Under the pieces are notes generated by a model, which was not told the DNA's origin, did not search any database, and saw only the letters and a program-made list of their open reading frames with translations. A program made the position numbers and the translations under genes. From assembly GCA_019916065.1 (NCBI GenBank), contig CM034233.1, positions 21,959,936 to 22,023,935 on the forward strand: a stretch of DNA of 64,000 nucleotides. Direction: 5' to 3'. Numbering within the stretch: the first letter of the stretch is position 1; each line of letters starts with the position of its first letter. The stretch is from Vitellaria paradoxa (taxonomy: Eukaryota; Streptophyta; Magnoliopsida; Ericales; Sapotaceae). Below are positions 59,435-64,000 of this stretch, piece after piece.

Positions 59435-59775
59435 AAAGGTGGCATTTAGCTTACTTTTTCGTTTTTTATTTTCTAATTCTGTTTTATGCATTAAAAAATT
59501 CAAAACGAGGAAACAAAAGAGTTCTATTTTCTTTATTTTGATATTTTTTTTTATTTTGAGTTAAAAACTTTTAAAATGATTTTTTACCATTTTTCATTTC
59601 ATGTGTAAATTCATTTTTTATTTTCTAAAATAAAATTTGAAAACATAAGTAATCAAATGAATTTTAAGCTGTATTCGTTGTTTTCAAAAGTACAAAATGA
59701 AGAAAAAAAACTCTAAACATAAAATAAAAATAAAAAATAAAAAATAAAAAATAAAAAAATAAATCAAATGACACC
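59435..59775. mobile_element. AT-rich MITE, relative of 11474-12165
   Basis: GGTGGCATTTAGCTTACTTT with T-rich text at the left mirrors AAATAAATCAAATGACACCA with (TAAAAAA)n at the right, the same end design as the 11474 element. Confidence 0.5.
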
Positions 59776-59919
59776 AAAAATTTCCATAAACATATGTTTA
59801 TTTTATTATTATATTTCTAACCCAATTTTTGTTTCTCTAGTATTTTCTCTAATTTTGTTTTCTCTCAACGAACCGGAACCGTAATAGTTCTTAAACGGGA
59901 CGGTTTGGCTTAGCCCCTT

Positions 59920-60055
59920 GATAACCGGTTCACCAAAAGCACGCTCTTTAGGAGAAGATCGTGGGTCGAATCGCAGCACAAATCATCTGACCGTCGGTGC
60001 CTTTCTGCTTACTCCACCATTTCTCACTTTTCGCTTCTTAGCTTGTACGATTACA

Positions 60056-60088
<33 letters not shown>

Positions 60089-60127
60089 GCTGGACGGCGA
60101 CGGCTTTCGGTGCTCCGGAAGATCGAG
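59920..60127 (+). other. Probable promoter/5'UTR exon of the PAC1-like gene
   Basis: A less AT-rich stretch with a (CT)n tract at 60056-60089, common in plant leaders, ends GATCGAG/GTTGGT, a usable donor at 60128. The next acceptor that suits the downstream ATG ends at 63503. The upstream part (59900-59980) contains GTGGGTCGAATCGC, a box-B-like word, possibly an old tRNA-derived piece. Confidence 0.4.
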
Positions 60128-61802
60128 GTTGGTTCCTCTCTCTCTGTCTCTATATATATATATATATACATATATATGTGCACATTTGCCATTGGTATGT
60201 GTCTTGGCGGCGTTTGCTAAAATATTGTGGTATGCTAGAGTATGCGTCATTGATTGTGTAATTAATGATGATAGCTTAATTGATATTGACTATGTGATGA
60301 AATCGCATGGAAAATGGTTTGTTGCGATGAAATCGCAGGGCCATGGCGGCTGAGGGTTGTGAGGGTGAAGGCTAAGTGCAGTAGAATGGGGTGTTACTAA
60401 TTACTGGTATAGAGACACAGGGCTGTGAATTTGAACCGTGAAGGAATTAGAAACTGATATATCCAATTTTCCGATTGTTGCATGATGAAATCTTACCATA
60501 TTGTCTGATTATTGTTGTTGATTTATTCACTTGGTTGCCCAAAATTGGTGAAGATGGTTTCAATTTCGTAAACCGGTGACTAGTTAGTGATATAGAGAGA
60601 GGAGGAGAGAGATATCGTGGCATCATTGGCGTGGCAGTGGTGGAAGTTATATGCTCGAGGAGGCGTGGTAGCTGTGTTGGCATGAGGGATGCAGTTCAGG
60701 GCTCCGATTGTAATAGATAATAGATGCCAAGTTGGGTATAGGCTAGGTTTAGTATCAAAAGATTTAGGAGGGTGAGGGAAGAAGGAAGGTGGTAGGGGTG
60801 TGGCACCTAACATGGAGGGTAATCGCAGATGGATGAGTAATGTTTGGTTGACGACGTTGACTAATGAAATTAGGGGAGAGGGATGTTTCATGTTTAAGTT
60901 GGGTTTGCAAATCAAGTGAGTTACAATTAGACATGGTGTAGAAAGAAAAGGGAGAGATAGAGAGAGAGAGATAATAATAATATTTTGTTTTTTTTTTTTG
61001 GGGGGGGGACAATGGAGGGTATTATTATGTTAAATTTACTCCAAATATTAGCACTATTAACCATCAATTCCTAACTGGGTTTGTTAGTGTAATTTTTAAG
61101 ATATGAGGGGAATTTTCTTACTTTTCAATATACCTCAAGGGAGATAAGTATAATTTACCCCTTAAAGTTTAGCAATGGTTATGCCTCAAATGATCATTGA
61201 GGTGTTGGATGTTAGCAAGGTGCTGTTCTATTGGTAGACATGAAGGCAGCACAATTATGGCTCCCAAGCACTATCTGGGTTTAAGGAGACATGTATTTCT
61301 TTGGGAGAATAGAGAACATGGTTTATGCAGTGAAGGAAATGTTCTTCAAGCCCCTCTTGTTTTGGTTTTTGATGGGGATTTTTTGTTGTTGTTGGTTGCT
61401 CTAGTTAGTTTTGAGGTTTTTGATTGTCATTATTCATAGTTCTACTTCTAGATTTCTTTCTCCACAAACTCAGTGTTTTCTTAAGTTTCTACTCCTTGGG
61501 TGCCTGTTGATTTCTTCTGTTGATTGAAAGAAAAAAGTAATGTTAAATATGATCAGAGCATTTTTGGGAATAAATATGTTCATGGGATGGTCCAAGTCTT
61601 CTTTTAACATAGTTCAGGGACTCCAGCATGCTTCTAGACTAGACATTGAGAAACCTTTATATCAAAGTTTACTAGTTTTAAGCTAGTTTAGTTCAAAACC
61701 CTGGTAGGTCGGTTAATGTTGGGTAGCCTTTATCGTTATTAAAGTTTAAGAAAAGCCTTTTGTTTGTCTGCCTAAAATAACTTTCAACAATTAGGCTGCA
61801 TA

Positions 61803-62160
61803 ATTGTGGTGAAACTGCTGTGAAGGAAGTGCAGGAAAATTTAGAAAAGTAATATGAAAGAGTTTGAAAATCGGATCAAGGCCAACATAATTATCTGGTA
61901 AGAATCTATTTTGCATTTTTGTGGTAAAGCTGATGCAATGAAAATGCAGGGAGCAGCATATTTGTGGTGAAGCTGATGTGAACGAAATGCTGGAAAATTT
62001 GAAGTGCTATGAAGGAAGTTGAAATATTGGATTCCAAGGCCAATATAATTATTTGGCAAGATTCTACTTAGCATTTTGTGGTAAAGCTGACACAAAGCAA
62101 ATGCAAGGAAATTTAGGAAGGTACTAAAAAAAGAGCTGAAAATTGGATTCCAAGACCAAC
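61803..62160. repeat. Decayed tandem repeats around TGTGGT(A/G)AAGCTGATG
   Basis: The words TGTGGT(G/A)AA(A/G)CTG(A/C), GCA(G/A)GGAAA(A/T)TT, TTGGATTCCAAG(G/A)CCAA and ATAATTATCTGG-like recur with starts near 61805, 61920, 61964 and 62076. The period is about 115 bp with partial units. Confidence 0.65.
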
Positions 62161-62423
62161 ATAATTATGTGGCATTAATTAGGTCAAATATAACTCTTGG
62201 TTTAGTCTTTTTATGGGAACCAAGTTTGCTTGTTCTCCAAGTTGTTGACCAACAAGTTGGCCTTCTATATATATATATATACATGCAATGTGTTAGTTCT
62301 TTGAGAGCAAAGTCATGAAAAATAACTATTTTAAGCCTATAATCTGTGGATGTGGAAGCATCTTCCTCAGGTGCAAGTGCTTACCCCCTCGTCTTGATGG
62401 CCTTTTAGGTTCCCTCTTCTTAG

Positions 62424-62867
62424 CCTTTGTTTGGGAGGAGTTAAATGGAGGCGAAGGGAAGGGAACTAGAAGGGGTGAAAGGTTAACCTTGTTTGGGAGA
62501 GGAAGGGGGGAGGGATTGGATGGGAGTGGAGTCAACCAAGTCACCCCTATTCACCTCCATAAGGCAAGTTTTCCTTCACCCCCAATTTGGGGTTTAACCT
62601 GTGTAAAAGGGAATGGCTAAAATATTTTAGTTGTGTTTCTTTTGTCTTGTCCTTGGTAGTTTTTATTATTTACATTAATGTCCATCTTAAGTAAATATGT
62701 TTTAAAGGATATGATGGTATTTTTAATCATATCACCTCCATTCCCCTCTATCCTCACAAACAAGGAAATAATAGTTTACCTCTAGTCCCCATCTCATCTC
62801 TCCCAAACAAGATAAAGTAATTAATCTTCTTTCCCTTCTCCTCCCCTCCCACTTTCCCAAACAAAGG
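62424..62867. mobile_element. MITE with CCTTTGTTTGGGA ends, 444 bp
   Basis: CCTTTGTTTGGGAGGAGTTA at the left is inverted at the right (CCCTCCCACTTTCCCAAACAAAGG). Internal GTTTGGGAGAGG and CTCTCCCAAACAAG form a second inverted pair. No matching 8 bp TSD was seen. Confidence 0.7.
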
Positions 62868-63159
62868 TTATTCTTTTTAATCCTTTTAATTTTCTGCAAC
62901 CATAAATCAAAAGGGAACCTTTCTAGACTTTGGCATGGTCATTAACCTTCTTTAAACATGTTTGACCTTCCTAAACCCTTCATTGAAAACTTCCAAAACT
63001 AACCTTAACCAGCTAGCGCACTTCTTGAAAAATGAAAGGATCTGAAAGAGTGTGTATATATATATATTGATAAGTAAAGCAAGAAATAAACTAGGGTCTT
63101 GAAGTATATATGCCCCTGGAGGGAGGGTCCAAGTAAGTATCTATAATATTATCAAATGA

Positions 63160-63265
63160 TTTTTTTTTTTGGATAAACTTCACAAGACTAGAACCCAAGT
63201 CCCTTTACTGGGGTATGCAGCCTTAGCCATTTGGTCTCCAAAGGGACCAATTAATAATTTGACTA
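63160..63265 (-). mobile_element. SINE-like segment, reverse strand
   Basis: On the - strand, ATGGCTAAGGCTGCAT is followed by GGGACTTGGGTTCTAGTC (box-B-like) and then a run of ten A. The pattern is weak and no TSD is clear. Confidence 0.3.
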
Positions 63266-63532
63266 GTGACTACATAATGTCCTGTCTGGATAAAAATTGG
63301 TGTCTCATGAGTGTGCTTTGGGTGATTTCCATATTTATTTTAGTAAGACGGATTGAATGCTTATAATCAAAATCTTTCATATGATGTCATTTTATTTCTT
63401 TTCCAACCTGGTTGCTTATATCAGTTTGCTTAGCTTTCTAGGCTGCACCTAGCTATTTGAGGTTGTGAATGCTGTTAACTTTTCTTCTCCCCTGATTTGG
63501 CAGAATTTTGGTGATTAGAATTAAACAAAGAG

Positions 63533-64000
63533 ATGGATGATGTGATAACAGACATTCCTCCTCCTTCAAGGTTCTTTTTAGAAGATCTCAACAACTTCAC
63601 TCCTCCATCACCATCTGTTCCACCCCCCTTCCTGTTGTTCTCTAAGCCTAACACAAACAAGCCCATTTGCCCATCCCTCCTTCTCATTGCTGTGTCTTCT
63701 CCATCTCTTTATTTGTTCCATCACACTGCTAAAACATTAATAGGAACCCTCATCCTACCTGAGATCCCATTCTCTGGCAACACTATCAAACCTTCTCTCA
63801 GGGACAAATCATGCAACGTCTATGCCCTCAATGACAATGATAATTCTGTTGTCATCATCTCTGTCCAATACCAGGTTGCTGCAGAGAGATCTCATGCTTT
63901 TGCAAAGCTGCTTATTGGTGAGCAGATTGTTCCTGAAAAGGTGTTGATCTTGGATTCAGTTCAAAGCCGAAACTTCCGGGGTAGGCTTTCACCAGATGAA
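63533..64000 (+). CDS. PAC1: Proteasome assembly chaperone 1-like protein, N-terminal 156 aa (cut by window end)
   Basis: The frame is open from ATG at 63533 to the window end, 156 codons with no stop. It starts MDDVITDIPPPSRFFLEDLN and continues with a proline-rich linker, then SLLLIAVSSPSLYLF, a hydrophobic beta-type strand. After that come TLIGTLILPEIPFSGN, SLRDKSCNVYAL, SVVIISVQYQVAAERSHAFA and KLLIGEQIVPEKVLILDSVQ. This layout agrees with what I recall of plant homologues of PAC1/PSMG1. In other eukaryotes PAC1 pairs with PAC2 to build the alpha ring of the 20S proteasome. Cys and Tyr-rich strands near residues 95-115 fit that fold. The ATG follows a splice acceptor (TTTGGCAG, ends 63503) by 29 bases. 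No intron is seen so far in the coding part. The name rests on memory; a plant protein of unknown role is the alternative. Confidence 0.6.
   Translation, partial: MDDVITDIPPPSRFFLEDLNNFTPPSPSVPPPFLLFSKPNTNKPICPSLLLIAVSSPSLYLFHHTAKTLIGTLILPEIPFSGNTIKPSLRDKSCNVYALNDNDNSVVIISVQYQVAAERSHAFAKLLIGEQIVPEKVLILDSVQSRNFRGRLSPDE

Larger units (their letters stand above)
60128..63503 (+). other. Inferred leader intron of the PAC1-like gene, 3.4 kb
   Basis: The interval from a GTTGGT donor to a TTTGGCAG acceptor has no supported coding frame. It holds decayed tandem units (61803-62160), a MITE (62424-62867) and a reverse SINE-like segment (63160-63265). Frames at 60447-61012 (-) and 61197-61439 (+) show no family features. 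Confidence 0.4.

Noticed and set aside
59918..60220. 100-codon + frame over the CT tract
   Set aside because: Driven by (CT)n and (TA)n microsatellites; better explained as leader exon plus intron start.
60447..61012. Overlapping - strand frames of 78-111 codons
   Set aside because: Low-complexity Ser/Pro/Thr content and no conserved motif, inside the inferred leader intron.

Overview
The window is nuclear DNA from a flowering plant, most likely a woody eudicot. Supporting signs are AT-rich sequence, GT-AG introns, plastid-targeted and endomembrane genes, tRNA-derived SINEs, L1 and RTE LINEs, long-terminal-repeat elements and many foldback/MITE insertions. I see no prokaryotic, organellar or CRISPR feature. 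The species cannot be named from the sequence.

Six protein-coding loci are supported. (1) Positions 1757-6842, + strand: the 3' twelve exons of a chloroplast chaperonin-60 beta subunit, closest to the divergent CPN60B4 type. Its first exons lie left of the window, beyond a small LTR retrotransposon in the intron. (2) 13131-13277, +: a 48-residue one-helix membrane peptide in what looks like a spliced transcript reaching about 19.3 kb. (3) 27571-29025, +: an intact 6-phosphogluconate dehydrogenase without coding introns, preceded by a 1 kb leader intron and ending in the peroxisomal-type tripeptide SKM. (4) 30842-31300, -: a SOB FIVE-LIKE (SOFL) protein. (5) 49396-56640, +: a six-exon LAG1/TLC ceramide synthase of the LOH1/LOH3 class. 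(6) 63533 to the window end, +: the start of a protein resembling plant proteasome assembly chaperone 1, with a likely leader exon near 60.1 kb and a 3.4 kb leader intron.

Most of the rest is layered mobile DNA. Several insertions can be bounded by their own target-site duplications (TSDs): a 1165 bp Mutator-like element carrying a leucine-rich-repeat fragment (15009-16173), a 347 bp Mutator-like foldback (11527-11873), a 1655 bp Mutator-like element about 340 bp upstream of the ceramide synthase ATG (47403-49057), a 5'-truncated L1 (22875-24577) inside an older 3 kb foldback, a 3.9 kb probable solo LTR (39167-43073) with a diverged relative at 20 kb, and a GC-rich 263 bp SINE (38131-38393). 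A 924 bp near-palindrome sits at 21442-22365. An eight-unit 144-146 bp minisatellite built on the decamer ACAGTACCGC lies at 8335-9590 inside an element with inverted flanks.

The genes do not form a functional cluster. They cover plastid protein folding, oxidative pentose phosphate metabolism, a cytokinin-related nuclear family, sphingolipid synthesis and proteasome assembly, and each has its own promoter region.
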